In this document: positions 48,201-58,663 of the stretch, one piece after another | How the letters are laid out: the number at the start of each line of letters is the position of its first letter | Position numbering within the stretch: the stretch's first letter is position 1 | Assembly (NCBI GenBank): GCA_016858145.1 | Contig: JAEHOE010000038.1 | Coordinates: 496,001 to 560,000 of the forward strand | Length of the DNA: 64,000 nt | Reading direction: 5' to 3' | From: Edaphochlamys debaryana | Lineage: Eukaryota > Chlorophyta > Chlorophyceae > Chlamydomonadales | Notes under the pieces: generated by a model | The model's input: only the letters and a program-made list of their open reading frames with translations | What the model was told of the DNA's origin: nothing | Database searches by the model: none | Program-made: the position numbers and the translations under genes

Positions 48201-51200
48201 GGCAGGGGTGATTGGGGGAGAGGGGGAAGACGGGGAGGCGGGGTTGTAAGTGAGAGGCATGGGAAGAGGGGTGAGGGGGACGGACGCTTACGTGGATCGA
48301 CACTGGTCGACATTGACAACGCCCCCACATGCGGCAACAGCACACGCACCCTCAGCCCCTCAGGCCCACACGCCCACGCATTACGGTACCGGTATGTCCG
48401 CCTTATCATTGCCGCCCCACAACCGCACACCGTCGCCCGCACCTGCGCGATGTCCCGGAAGGACTTGAGGACGGAGGCGATGGTGAGCGGCGGGGGGGTG
48501 AACATGGTGCGCTGCGTGCTGCGGGCGCCTGCGGGTGGGGAAGGGTGGCAAAGGAGGAGGTGGATGGGTGCACGAGGATGGCAAAGGTTGACGCCGGCAT
48601 GGAGCGGAGCGCGAGGTGATCATCCTCGTCAGCAGTTCATGACAGGGCCTGGGCCTGCAACCAGGCCATCCCCTTCCCCCCTTTCCCCCGCCCCCTCCCG
48701 CTCACCCACGGCCACCACGCCCAAGTCCCCGCTGCCCTCGTACGCCTTCTTTATGGACGCCTCGTTCTTGCCCGTGGCCTCGCACAGAGCCTGGGGGGAG
48801 GGGGAGGCGGAGGGGGAGGGGTGGAGGGGTGGAGGGGTGGAGGGGTGGAGGGGGCTTGGGGTTGGGGCTTGGGGTTGGGGCTTGGGGTTGGGGCGCGGCC
48901 GGCCCCGCCTCCCTTGTGGAGAGACTGGGCAGTCGGTCACCCCCGCCTCCGCAGCCGGTTCCTCATCCCCACCTTGATCAGGGTGGCCTCCCCGATGCCA
49001 GCTCTGCAGTACACCCTTGTACTCTCCATCTTCAGTCACACGTAACGGCTTCCACGTTCCTCAACACCCTCCGCGAGCCCCCCACCTTGATCAGCGTTGC
49101 CTCCCCGATGCCCAGCTCGATGCCCGTGTGCGCGGGGGCGACCCGGTTGACGCACAGGTAGACGGTGGGCAGCAGGGAGGCGGGGTGGGAGGCCAGGACG
49201 GCGCGGAAGGCGGACACCAGCAGCGCCACGATCTCCAGGCGCTTGGTGGTCTCGGCGATGGCCTGAAGGGGGGAGGAGCGCGGTTTGAGGTTTGGCAACC
49301 CCTGACCCCACAACTAAACCGCGGAGACGCGTGTGGGCAGGGCCCCAGCATTGGAGGATTCCCTTCCTTTCCCCATTACATCCATTCCGTACGCCCGTGT
49401 CCCGAGCGCACCTCGAACGTGTCAGCCAGCAGGGCGTACGGCACGGGCGCCCCCTCCTTCCACGTGATCAGCTTTTGGAAGTCGTCCTTGCCGTACTTGG
49501 CCGCCGCCTCCAGCGCCCCCGTGCCAACGCCCTCCATCTGCGGTCGTTAGGGTGGTTGGGGTTGGTTGAGTTGGTTAGGGTGCTTGCTCCTCGTGCCTCC
49601 AACGGTGGCATCAGCCCGCAGCATGCCTTCCACACTACGCCACCTGTGCTCTCGACAGCGGCCGAGTGGTTGACCCTCGCGCCTCCAACGGTGGCATGCT
49701 CCGACCCGTGCCCTCCCGAACCAACGCCTGTGGTGCTTTCCACTAAGCCGACGCGCACTCTGCCCTTGAGCCTGCGTCCCCTTGGACCGGGATGGCCCCA
49801 CACCCCCTGGCACAACCTGCCCCTCCTCTGCTCCTCATGCTCTGCCCACAAGCCCCGCCTGGCCCCACGCCCACTCGCAAGCCCCCGAATGCCTCTCATA
49901 CCGCTTCACCATGCCTCTGACACCACTTCAACCCCAACCAGAGGCTGTCCCACGGGGCCCCGCAAAGGCCCCGGTCGGGCCCAACCCCGACCCAACCCGG
50001 GCCCCACGCACCTGCACGCCCTTGCCCGCCTTGGTGGCTCCCTTCTTCTTCCCCGCCTTCTTCTTCAGCGCCGCTGCGGCGCCGTCCGTGAGGATGTCAT
50101 TCACCTCCCCGCCCGCGTCGTCGTCACTGTCGCTGATTGGGTCATCCTCGCCCTCCGCCCCCTCCTCGCCGTCCTCCTCCTCCTCGTCGTCGTCCTCCGC
50201 CGCCGCCGCCTTTGCCGCCCGCTGCCGCTTAGCCTTCTTCTCGGCTGTCTGCTCCGCAGCTGCCGCTTGCTTCTTGGGCAGGGGCGGGTCCTTCTTGGCA
50301 GCGCCAGAGGGCGCTGACGTGGAGGGGCCCGCGCCTGCGCCTGCGCCGTCCTCGGTGGCGGTGGCGGTGGCGGCCGGGGTTGCGGCCGAGGAGGGCTGCT
50401 TTGCGTCGGCCCCGGCTGCCCCGGACGCCTTACCGCCGGGGCTCTTGGCGGGGGACCCGGCCGCTGCCCCCGTGGAGGTGGAGGGCGCCTTGGCTGCTGC
50501 CTTGCCCGCGCCATTGCCCTTCCCCGCCGGCGAGGAGCCGCGGGCAGCTGCCGCCGCGGCAGCCGCGGCGGCCTTGCGGACCGCCGGCTTCTGGAAGATG
50601 GAGGCGAGCGGGGCCGTGGGCTTTTTGGCCTCGCTGGCGGGAGCGGGGGCGGGGGCTGAGGAGCTGGGGGCCTCGGTGGGCTTGGCGGTCGCCTGGGGCG
50701 GGGACAGCGGGGGCGGCGTTATTGCGTGTGGGAAGGCGCCGGCGGGGCTGGAAAGGGGCTCAGGCGGAGCCAAAACCCCGTAAACGTTGCCCAGCGAGCT
50801 GTACGTGGTTGTCCCCTCCGAATCTGGGCTCACCTCCCCGGTCCCGGCCTCTCCCTCTGAGGCTTTGGGGGCAGCGGCCGCACCGGCGTCCGCCCCACCG
50901 GCCTCAGCCATAGGCGTGTCCTCGAGGGCTGCCTCCTTCGCGGCAGCTGTGTCTTTCCCCGAGCTAGACGGCTTAGAGTCATCGTCGTCGTCCTCGATTA
51001 CCGTTCGCCGAAGCCGCTTGCGCGCGGGCTTGGCGCCAGCGTCGAGCTGGTTGGCATCGTTCTCCTGCGTGGAGCAGCCCGCCCACCTCGATGCACACCG
51101 GCTTCCAAGTTGGGTGCAGAGTGCGTGAGCAGGCCCGGCACAGCTCGCACCTGGTCGCTGTCAAGGTCCGCCTTCTTGGGCTCCGCGACTGGCTCCGCCT

Positions 51201-51300
51201 TCGCCTTCTCCGGCGCCTGAGCGGCAGCAGGCTTGTTTGACGAGTCCTTAGGAGCTGACTTGGCGCCCGAGAAGAAGGCCCCAATGCTCTTCTGCTTCAT
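42206..51300 (-). CDS. LIG1: ATP-dependent DNA ligase I
   Basis: Joins Okazaki fragments and seals repair nicks, using ATP through an enzyme-AMP intermediate; nuclear, PCNA-bound. Twenty-one in-phase exons give 1055 aa: 51300-51151, 51064-50012, 49537-49412, 49262-49086, 48790-48706, 48528-48443, 48194-48093, 47897-47835, 47515-47408, 47211-47119, 46550-46464, 46355-46312, 45980-45839, 45584-45531, 45166-45005, 44722-44603, 44375-44309, 43897-43741, 43256-43119, 42804-42696, 42250-42206. An N-terminal PIP box QKSIGAFF (3-10) is followed by a long Ala/Lys/Asp-rich unstructured region. Then come the DNA-binding domain ([44 protein letters not shown]), the adenylation domain with KYDGER (nucleophile Lys703, codon 46487-46485), EGLIVKTL and WLKLKKDYM, and the OB fold to [17 protein letters not shown]. 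It ends in an acidic tail. Longer than typical because of the N-terminal region. Many introns carry exon echoes. Confidence 0.95.
42416..42590 (-). repeat. Two echoes of LIG1 exon 20's 3' end
   Basis: The donor-side end of exon 20 (coding AVIRRQQ then GTGGGGG, true site at 42691-42740) recurs at 42547-42590, nearly exact, and at 42416-42452, more diverged. Both lie in the last intron and keep a donor-like GTGGG or GTGCG. Confidence 0.75.
43981..44158 (-). repeat. Two echoes of LIG1 exon 18's 5' end
   Basis: The acceptor and first codons of exon 18 ([13 protein letters not shown], true site near 43861-43900) are repeated at about 43981-44021 and 44118-44158 in intron 17. The copies read [13 protein letters not shown] and [13 protein letters not shown], each behind an AG acceptor. 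The protein-level similarity shows they came from the exon. Confidence 0.8.
44795..44840 (-). repeat. Diverged echo of LIG1 exon 16's 5' end
   Basis: Exon 16 begins [14 protein letters not shown] (near 44722). About 110 bp upstream an acceptor-led segment reads [14 protein letters not shown]. It cannot replace the exon because the downstream part is missing. Confidence 0.6.
45243..45278 (-). repeat. Echo of LIG1 exon 15's 5' end
   Basis: The exon 15 start ([14 protein letters not shown], acceptor near 45167) is copied about 105 bp upstream, nearly exact for [11 protein letters not shown] weaker fragment lies near 45463-45490. Confidence 0.75.
46087..46120 (-). repeat. Diverged echo of LIG1 exon 13's 5' end
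   Basis: The exon 13 start [11 protein letters not shown] (near 45955-45985) has an upstream relative reading [11 protein letters not shown], about 135 bp away in intron 12. The difference between the copies suggests an older duplication than the others. Confidence 0.5.
47003..47035 (-). repeat. Echo of LIG1 exon 10's 3' end
   Basis: The donor-side end of exon 10 ([10 protein letters not shown] then GTGGG, true site at 47118-47155) is repeated exactly at protein level about 115 bp into intron 10, followed by GTGCGGTG, another usable donor. Confidence 0.8.
48806..48896 (-). repeat. Short G-rich tandem repeats in LIG1 intron 4
   Basis: Five copies of ggaggggtg-like units pass directly into three or more copies of gcttggggttgg. 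G-rich on the plus strand, intronic. Confidence 0.8.
48966..49000 (-). repeat. Echo of LIG1 exon 4's 3' end
   Basis: The exon 4 end (GIGEATLIK then GTGGGG, true site at 49082-49115) is repeated in intron 4 as GIGEATLIK followed by a GTGGGGA donor-like site. Confidence 0.8.
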
Positions 51301-51979
51301 GCTTGCGAGATGGCGCAAAAGCCCGAACTGTGAGAGACCCGGCTGTAGCTACCTAAGAAATCCGTTTATGGCACTGCTACAGCATTCTTGCAAGGCAGGA
51401 AGTTCCTGAGAGCGCAGGAGAAGGTCGGGGCCAAGGTAGAATGCGACAGCACCGCGCGGAGAGGTTTCCTGGTCGTCAGCAGCAGCGGTTTGCAGGGAAC
51501 AATGGCTGTGGAAGATCGTGCGAGTGTTCGGCGGGCTTGGGCGCTGCGCCCATGCTCAGCACGCACGTCGCGAGTACGGCCGACAGCTGCGGGTGCGTGG
51601 CGTGAGGGGAGCCCGGGGAAGAGGGAAGTGGGAGGGGAACCACGCGGTGGGAAACCCACCGTCCCACCCAGTCTTCTCCAGTGCGTGAGTCTATGCCCAG
51701 TGGTGTCTATGCCTAGGCAGGCCCTCTCCGATGCCGTATTGCTGCGCCCAGGGCCCGCCCCTCCGACCCCGCAGCATCAATACAGCAGCAGAGCAATCCA
51801 ACAAGCCAGCATTTACAGTGCTCGCCAGTCTCAGGGGTAGACAACAACCTGGCGACCCTAAAGCAATCGCATCGTGTCACGTGCCGTTGCTTGGGCTTAA
51901 TGCTGTCCCGTCTCAGCAGTCTCTCCATTCGAGCCATGGCCCCCGCGACACTCGCTCCCCGCACTGGCCAGTGAAGCCT
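51301..51979. promoter_or_regulatory. LIG1 promoter region and BTB paralogue 3' flank
   Basis: About 680 bp between the BTB paralogue stop and the ligase start, both on the minus strand. TTACA at 51813-51817, a minus-strand TGTAA about 165 nt past the BTB paralogue stop, matches the spacing seen for the other BTB gene. The rest should hold the ligase promoter; no motif recognised. Confidence 0.5.
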
Positions 51980-52723
51980 CTACGAGCGGCCAGCCAGGGA
52001 CTTCAAAAGCTCCGCCGCCTGCCGCGGGCACTCCTCCGCCAGCTGCTCCAGACCGTTCGGGTCCAGGGATTTGCGGTTAAGTACCGCATGCGCCCGCAGC
52101 CGCTCCGCCAGATCCGTCATGCCGTGAGCGTCCGCCCACGCCAGGTCGGACAGCACGCTGGCGGGCCTGACAGTCGCCGCCAGCCGGTCCATCAGCGCCG
52201 CCACTGCACCGCCCATCAGCAGCCGCCCGGCGAGCAATGTGGTGACACGCAGCAGATCCGGCGACAGCGCTAGGATCTGTGGCGGGGCACCCAGCGAGGT
52301 GCAGTACATGTACGACAGCAGGTGGGCAAAGGCAGCGGAGTCTGCGTCGGGCAGGGACACCTCCGCCGCGCCGCTCTCCGCGAAGCCTCCGCCGGGGGCC
52401 AGCAGCCGGGCAAAGTACTCCGAGCCGGCGCTGACTCGGTTGCTGGCGTCCAGCTTGCCGATGGCGGTACCACTCACACTGTAGAAGACCGCCTGGCTGT
52501 CCGGATCGTAGGCCGGCAGCCGCATGTCACTGTCGCCGCCCACAGACGCCAGATGCGGCCCAATCTCGTAGCCTCCGCCGGTCCCTCCAGGCAGGAGCTC
52601 ATGCACTTCGCCCCGCCGTAGGAAGACCAGCGTCTGGTCAGGGCCGCCGCCGCCGGGTCGCGGGCGCACCACCAAGCCGCGAACAGGCTGCTCCAGGGCC
52701 AGCGTGCTGCAGCTCAGACTCAT
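51980..52723 (-). CDS. Domain-deleted BTB/POZ protein, paralogue of 16631-18230
   Basis: Intronless, 247 codons from MSLSCSTLAL, in one unbroken frame. It shares with the other BTB gene the N-terminal module (LVVRPRPGGGGPDQ), KLDASNRV, and then directly AGSEYFARLLAPGGGF, VSLPDAD, ASVLSDLAWADAHGMT and the C-terminal helices. Compared with that gene it lacks the whole NHL-like segment and the first strand of the BTB fold, about 270 residues, with no intron at the junction. Missing the start of BTB, it may not fold or dimerise like a normal BTB. Either a retained short form or a decaying copy. A further ATG lies one codon upstream (52726). Confidence 0.75.
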   Translation of the reverse strand: MSLSCSTLALEQPVRGLVVRPRPGGGGPDQTLVFLRRGEVHELLPGGTGGGYEIGPHLASVGGDSDMRLPAYDPDSQAVFYSVSGTAIGKLDASNRVSAGSEYFARLLAPGGGFAESGAAEVSLPDADSAAFAHLLSYMYCTSLGAPPQILALSPDLLRVTTLLAGRLLMGGAVAALMDRLAATVRPASVLSDLAWADAHGMTDLAERLRAHAVLNRKSLDPNGLEQLAEECPRQAAELLKSLAGRS

Positions 52724-53910
52724 CATATACAACAGTGGTCAAGTCGAGCTGCGGGACAGGACAGGAGGGAGGTTGGGCGCAAGGGTTGAGCGCGGTAGCA
52801 ACGGGGAGAAGGGGGAAGGTGCGTAGGGGAGCAGAGCCAGCCGCGCGGCACGGGCCTCACCGCGCGCCTCACCCGCGCGTTGTCGGGCTGCCGAGGCGCA
52901 ATGCTGCGCGGAGCTAACAGCTGCCGGAGCCTGCAGGAGCCTAGAGTAGGCCGCTGAAAACCGCGGGAGGCGCTGTAAGTCGCTGTGAGGCGCCGCTCAG
53001 GCTGCCACGCGCGGCCTGTGCGCTGCTCGTGTGGGAATCTTAGACAAACGCTGCCGAGGCGGCGGCAGCGTGAGGTTGAGCATTTCTGGGGCGCAATGCG
53101 GGCGGCCCGGCTGTGTGTCGTGCCAGCGCTGCACCATGCTGTGTTGTCCCCCTGGTTCCTCCGCCTTGTCAGCCTTGTCTCCCGCTCGGGCCAGCCGGCA
53201 TTCGTGCAGGGTCGCAGCTGCTGCTGGAGGAGACCGTTGTCGGGGATGTGGGCTGGGTAGGGGGGGAGCGGGGGGCGGGGGCCGCGTGGGGAGGCGTGGG
53301 GTAGGTAGGGCGGAAGAAAAGGCCCAGCTACGAGAGCTGCTCCCACTTCGTGCCTCCACCCGTCCCCCAGTGCATCCCCGCCCCTGCATCCGTAGATCGA
53401 CGCCACTTGCCCCTGCCGTCGCCCCTGACCACCTTGGGAAGGCCCCTTATCTTGCGCCTGGGTGCTCCTGCAGCCCAACGCACCAAGGGGAGGGACCCAG
53501 AGCGGGACTGGACCCTGAAGGATGCCAAGTTGTCCGGTGCTAGCCGTGATCGTGCAGGTGTCAGTCTGAGGGGGAGAGGTGGCGGGGGGTTGGGCTCGGG
53601 GGTTGGGGGGGCTGCGGGCGGCGGGCGGGAGCGGGGGCCGGGACCTGCTCGACCATTGCACCGCAGCGCGCACAGAACACGCCAGTCACTGCAGCCCTTG
53701 CCAATCCGCTTTACCCAAACAATAAGTCACCCCCGACCTGCACAGCTAGGGCTCGACTTGCGCGCGCCAGCTTTCGCGCGGATTGCTGGACCCAACTCCA
53801 CCTGCGATTCTTCCGGGCGATCCAGGGCTACAACTGATCATGTAGCGCTGTCTAGCTAAATTCAGGCGGGCCTGAGGCCGCGCAGCGTTGTCAGAGCAGC
53901 AAAATAGACA
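52724..53910. promoter_or_regulatory. Divergent region, BTB paralogue / unknown gene
   Basis: About 1.2 kb between two outward-facing starts. Long minus-strand ORFs here are Pro/Arg-rich and look non-coding. No element recognised. Confidence 0.4.
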
Positions 53911-55903
53911 ATGTTTCTCGTGCATTCGAGCGGGCTGCGCATTCCCGTGCCCACGCCATGCTTGTCTCATGCAGAGCCACCGGCACCGAAAGGTGGCGCT
54001 GATGGCTCAGCGGCGCAGCGGCTCAGCGGCGCATCCCAGCCCCACTTTGGGTGCTTCGACGGTAGCGAGGGCAGTAGCCTGTGCTTCGGCGATCTCGATG
54101 ACGCAGACCTCCTGCTGCTGAAGCGCGAGGCGGAGAAGGCGGGAAACGGGAGCCCGGAGCCCAACTCGGCCGCGTCCGCCCCCTCCTCGGCCAGCCCCGC
54201 GAGCTCCGCAGCCCCCGCCGCAGCCCCCAGCATCACCTTTGGCACCATCGCCGCGGTGCCATCGGCGTCAGGCCTCAGCGCACGGCTGCTGCTCAAGTCT
54301 GTAGCGTCGCAGTCGTCCGCTACCGGGCTGCTGAGCTCCCTATCCGGGGGCCGACAGCAAAGCTCCATCCCGAGGGCCCCAACACCGTCCGAGGGCGCTG
54401 GCCCCAGCTCGGGGCCCCACACGCACGCAGAGCCGAGCAGCCAGCAGCGGACGGAGTCTACAGCCGCCTCGTCCTCCCAGGGCCCCGCGGCGGGAGCCTC
54501 GGGGCTGTCGGCCGCCGCGCCGGCATTCACGCCCGGGCGGACCGCCTCGGCCGGCGGAGGCGGAGCCCCCGCGCCCTCCCACGCCTCCTCCTCCACCGCC
54601 GCCGCTTCCGCCACCACCTCCTCCTCCTCCACCACCAAGGCTCTCTTTGAGGCCACAGCGGCGTCATCTCGGTGCCCTCGCTCCGCGCCTCCTCCTCCCC
54701 CAAGCCGGCCCCCGACCCCGCCTCCTCCCCGTCCTCCAGCGCCGGCGCCGCAGCCGACGGCGGGGATCGCCCGGCCTCGCAGTCCCCGGCCGACGGCGCC
54801 GATGCCTCCACCTCGGACTCGGGGTCGAGGCCGCAGGCCGCCGCACCGGGTACGGCATTGTGTACGGTGCCGCCCCACCAGCTGCCCGTACAGCTGCAGC
54901 TGGCCATCTCGGTCCACTGGAAGGGCGCCAGCGCGGAGGCGGTCGTGGCCATGGCGCCGCCGCCGTACAAGCCGTACAGCGAGGTGGGTTGCGGTACGGG
55001 CGGCGTAAGGCCTGGCGGTACGGCGGGCACAGAAGGCAGTCAGGCAGGGGTTTACGCGGGCTTGCCGTAGGAAGCCCAAGCCATACCGCCAGCACAACCC
55101 CCAGCTGACGGCGGCACATGGCGCACGGCATGCCTGTTGGGATTCTGCCTGGTCGTCGGCCCTGACCCGTCCTGCGCCCTCGCCGCCCACCCCAGGTGCA
55201 GGCCATGAGCAAGGCCGCGGCGGAGGCCTGGCACAAGCAGGTGGAGGAGGCGTGGTGGACCAAGGTGCGCGCCAAGCAGGGCGCTGCGGTCGCGGCCGCT
55301 GCGGTGGCGGCCGCCGCCGTCGCGGCGGCTTCCGCTGCCGCCGGGGGCGCCAGCAGCGGCGGCGGCGAGGCTGCCACCCCCGCGGCGGCTGCCGCCGCAG
55401 CCGCCGCTGCCCCCGCCGCGGCTGCTGCAGCCGCAGCCGCCGCCTCCGCGGCCCTCAGGCCGTCGAGCGTCAGCTCCGCGACCGCCGCGGCCGCTGCCCC
55501 CAGCACCGGCGCGAGCGTCACGGCCGCTACCCAGGCCGCCAGGTCCCGCGGCAACAGCAATGACGGCACCGCCGCGTCCCAGGCGTACGCCGGCCAGTAC
55601 GGCGGCTACCAGCCGTACGCGTCGTACGGCCCGCCGCCCATGCCGTACGGCGCCCCGCCGCCCATGCACGCCATGGGGCCCGGCGGGGCCTGGGTGGTCC
55701 CCATGGCGCCGCCGCCCATGGCCATGGCCGTGCCCATGCACGCCGTGCCCATGCAGCCAGCCATGCACGTGCACATGGCGCCCATGGGCATGTACCCCAT
55801 GCAGCCCATGCAGCCAGCCGTCATGGTGCCGATGGGCATGGGCATGCCCGGGCCCATGATGACGGGCCCGTACGGCGGGCCCATACGCCGCCCGGGCATG
55901 TGA
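53911..55903 (+). CDS. Unrecognised Ala/Ser/Pro/Met-rich protein, one frame break
   Basis: I do not recognise the family. Exon 1 is 53911-54983 and exon 2 is 55196-55903 (GAG then gtgggt; ccccag then GTG). The start MFLVHSSGLRIPV runs in one frame to about 54655, through acidic (FGDLDDADLLLLKREAEKAG) and Ser/Ala/Pro-rich parts. From about 54665 the sensible frame is one base different (ISVPSLRASSSPKPAPD). One missing base, probably in the GCGGCG stretch near 54660, would give about 593 codons. Exon 2 starts VQAMSKAAAEAWHKQVEEAWW, then poly-Ala, then a Met/Pro-rich tail with GYQPYASYGPPPMPYG. SITFGTI in exon 1 vaguely resembles the FGSI motif of plant eIF4G-type proteins; not evidence enough for a name. 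Low complexity suggests an RNA-binding-associated or scaffold protein; speculative. Confidence 0.55.
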
Positions 55904-57750
55904 GGCGCCTGGATGACTGGGCGCGCCCTCATCGGTGGTCCGGTGCCGCGAGTTCCTGGGGCATGAGGGCCGAGGAGGGTTTTAAATGGGAGGTTCGGGA
56001 GCAGAGGTCGGAGGCACATGGCACATAGACGGAGCTCTGGGTGCTGCGCCGCCTCTCTGGCGCCAGCGGTGCGGGGGCAGGGGCGGAGACCGCATCTGCG
56101 GCGCTGGGGCCTGGGGGTCGGGACCTGCAGCGCCGCAGCCTTGGGCGTGCGGGGGGTACCGGCACCGGTATCCCGGCGTGCGGCTCGCAATCTTCCGGCC
56201 TGCCGCGCACAGGCGCGCCCTTTCGGCCGCTGGCGTTGGGCTTCGGCGGCGAGCGCTGGAGCGGAGCCGAGGGTCCTGGCGGCGGACAGAGAGGCCGCGT
56301 GGAGGCGAGGGCTGATGCGGTCTAAATGCGGATGTGGTTAAGGCCCCAGGCCTGAGGCCGTGTGTAGCGGCCCGGCCGGCGCTGGCAGGCGCGCAGAATG
56401 GGCGCGTAATGCATATCTGGAGCAGGATGCGGCTCGGGGGGCCGGTGGGCAAGCTGCGGGTCGTGGGAGGTGGGGCCATGCTTTCATCATGAGCAAAGCG
56501 CGATGTGGACTGCAGAAGAAGGCGTGCTGTGGGGCGGGGCCGGCGCGTGTGTAGGGTGTGCTGGGGCGGTGGCAAGAGCGGGCGGGGGGGGGCCAAGATG
56601 GCGCGTGTGTGTTGGGCGCGGGTGTGTGGACGTGCCGGTAGGGTGTACCTATGTGCGGGTGCTGAGGACTGTCAACCAAGCATTGTCGGGGAGCGGGGCA
56701 TTTCAAGGATCGGTGTACGCGCTTGGACTGACGCAAGCATGGTGTGCAGGGATGGAACGGACCGTGGGTGGGGCAAGGCTGCATTCAGCCCTGCGGTCGT
56801 GGCATGCCCTACGTGGCGTGTTGCGCGGAAACCAGGGGCACAGCCGCATGGATGTAACGGCCAGGAGTGGTAATACGGTACATATCTCAGCGAAGAGGCT
56901 GGCCTTACACAAGGGGCAAAGCGCTGCGGGTGTAACGGTAAAGAGAGGCATCTGCGTCACGCTATCTGCGGTGGGCAGTGGCTGCAATGCAGGCTGCTCC
57001 GCGCCACGCTCGTCAGGGGAGAGTTAGCGGCTGAGCTAGTATCCGCACTAGGGGCGGGGCCATAGCCCCCGAATGGTACACAAGCAGGAAGCGGCAAGGC
57101 TATCGAGCACCACGCAGAGCGGTACTCGCGTACGAAGTCGGTGATGCGGCTGGATACGGCTATGCAAGAGTTGCCGGCATGCTAGGGGGGTCGAGCACAC
57201 GCTTCCTTGACAGCGAGGGGGTGTTGTGGGCAGACGGCCTGAACGGAGGGTGCATACAGGGAAGGTGGCGAGACAGCCTGGGTTGAGCCCCACTGGCGCC
57301 AGAAGGGGTGACGGGTGCAGGGTGCTGTGGCTGCCGGAAGGCAGCGGGGAATGGACCGCAGCCCTGGGGTCCACCAGCCCCCCGTGCAGCGCACAGCCAT
57401 GCATGGTCTCGAACCCAGCCTTCAGTCCCAGACACCGCCCCCTGAACCAAGATTCGCCAGTCCACCCAAGGGCGGTATGAGATGTTCCTGCGCCCATGAC
57501 GCCGTGCGCCATGACCCATCTCTTCGGGGAGCAGCCCTTCCTCGCCGACCATGTGCCCAGCCAGTGGCCTTGCCAGGCATGTCGGAGTCCAATCGTCCAC
57601 ACGAGGGCGGTGTTTAGAAACACCCAGGAGATGTGAGTGGGCTGGCGCTTGTGCCTGCAAGCTCCAGCCGCCAAGGACAGGGGTTCCGCCCCGGGGGCCC
57701 GGCCTAGCAGCGGGTAGTAAAGATGGGCAGCCCACCGCCACACAATAAGG
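55904..57750. other. 3' flank of unknown gene; intergenic
   Basis: TGTAA occurs at 56853-56857 and 56931-56935, about 950-1030 nt after the stop at 55903, a fitting 3' UTR length for volvocine genes. No further gene recognised. Similarity to the CHLH upstream region becomes faintly visible towards 57680. Confidence 0.5.
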
Positions 57751-58038
57751 AGAGTCGAGGGGCGCTGGTTTCGGGCGCGGGCGCAAGCGGCGTGGGAGTA
57801 CAGGAGAGTATCGTGGCGCGGGCCAGCCCAGCGATCGCAGAATGGGCGGTACGGCACCCCATGCAGACTGCAAACTAGATCTAGTCTGGCTCCGAGCTCT
57901 CGTTCGTTGGTTCTGCCAGCGTTCAAGCGCTGCTCCCCAAACCAGTTTATCACGCGTGCATAGAGGGGAGAAGTCAGGAATAGCGGAACAGACAACAATG
58001 CGGCATTCCACCTTCCTGGGCCGGCGCGCGGCGCACCC
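57751..58038 (+). repeat. Duplicate of CHLH promoter, leader and start of exon 1
   Basis: By eye this segment matches 60633-60921 with about 15 differences over 288 bp, including one single-base indel. It spans upstream sequence, presumed transcription start, 5' leader, ATG and the first 14 codons of the CHLH transit peptide (here [14 protein letters not shown], in [18 protein letters not shown]). The match ends abruptly after GCGCACCC. Start codon and frame are intact. Confidence 0.85.
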
Positions 58039-58663
58039 TCGCCTTACCTCTTCCCCCCCCTGTGAAACCCACTCACTAATCCGGACCCCTTCTCCACTGC
58101 CCTCCGACAAGCCGGCACTCGGCACCTTTCCCCCACGAGCGCATGCTGCCCCGAGCTTGCCGATCAGCCATGACACCTCTTTCGCTCCAAGACCCCTCTT
58201 GCAGTCCTCAAGCGTACCCTTCACGACTCCTTCCGCCCCCAAGCCCCGGTCTGGCGTCGCCCCTTGTGTCCCCCCTGGCCCGCCCCCGCCCGCGGCAACC
58301 GGCGGTGGCAACCCTCGTGCGAGTCGTGGTCCCACCCGCCTCCCTCACCGTGGCTTGCCCAGCCTCCCGCACCCCCCCCTCCACACAGCCCTCGCCCATT
58401 GCTTGCAAGGGAGCTTCGCTCAGAGCCTCTTGCCCCTGGTGCTGGGCCTGATGCCCCCCGCGTGCACCCCCGCGTGCCCACCCATACCCCGGCCTCTCCT
58501 CCACCCCTCCCTGCGCGCCCCACCCCCTCCCAAACTGCCTGCCGCTGCCAGCCCTGCGCTCCCCACCTCGCCCCGCCTCGCCCACTCGTCGCGCCCACCT
58601 CTCCGCCTCCCCCTGTGCAACCCGAACACTGGCACGGAGCCCTTCTCCGCTGCCCTCCAATGA
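57998..58663 (+). CDS. Chimeric ORF: CHLH transit-peptide start fused to repeat
   Basis: The duplicated CHLH start codon opens a 221-codon frame. The first 14 residues match the CHLH transit peptide; the rest is Pro/Ser/Ala/Leu-rich sequence translated from the C-rich tandem repeat that follows. No domain is recognisable. With a copied promoter it may be transcribed, but coding status is unproven; it may simply be an open frame in a C-rich repeat. Confidence 0.25.
   Translation: MRHSTFLGRRAAHPRLTSSPPCETHSLIRTPSPLPSDKPALGTFPPRAHAAPSLPISHDTSFAPRPLLQSSSVPFTTPSAPKPRSGVAPCVPPGPPPPAATGGGNPRASRGPTRLPHRGLPSLPHPPLHTALAHCLQGSFAQSLLPLVLGLMPPACTPACPPIPRPLLHPSLRAPPPPKLPAAASPALPTSPRLAHSSRPPLRLPLCNPNTGTEPFSAALQ

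Noticed and set aside
48806..48896. Telomere-like or transposon-end G-rich repeats
   Set aside because: Only short simple repeats within LIG1 intron 4; no terminal inverted repeats or target-site duplication seen.
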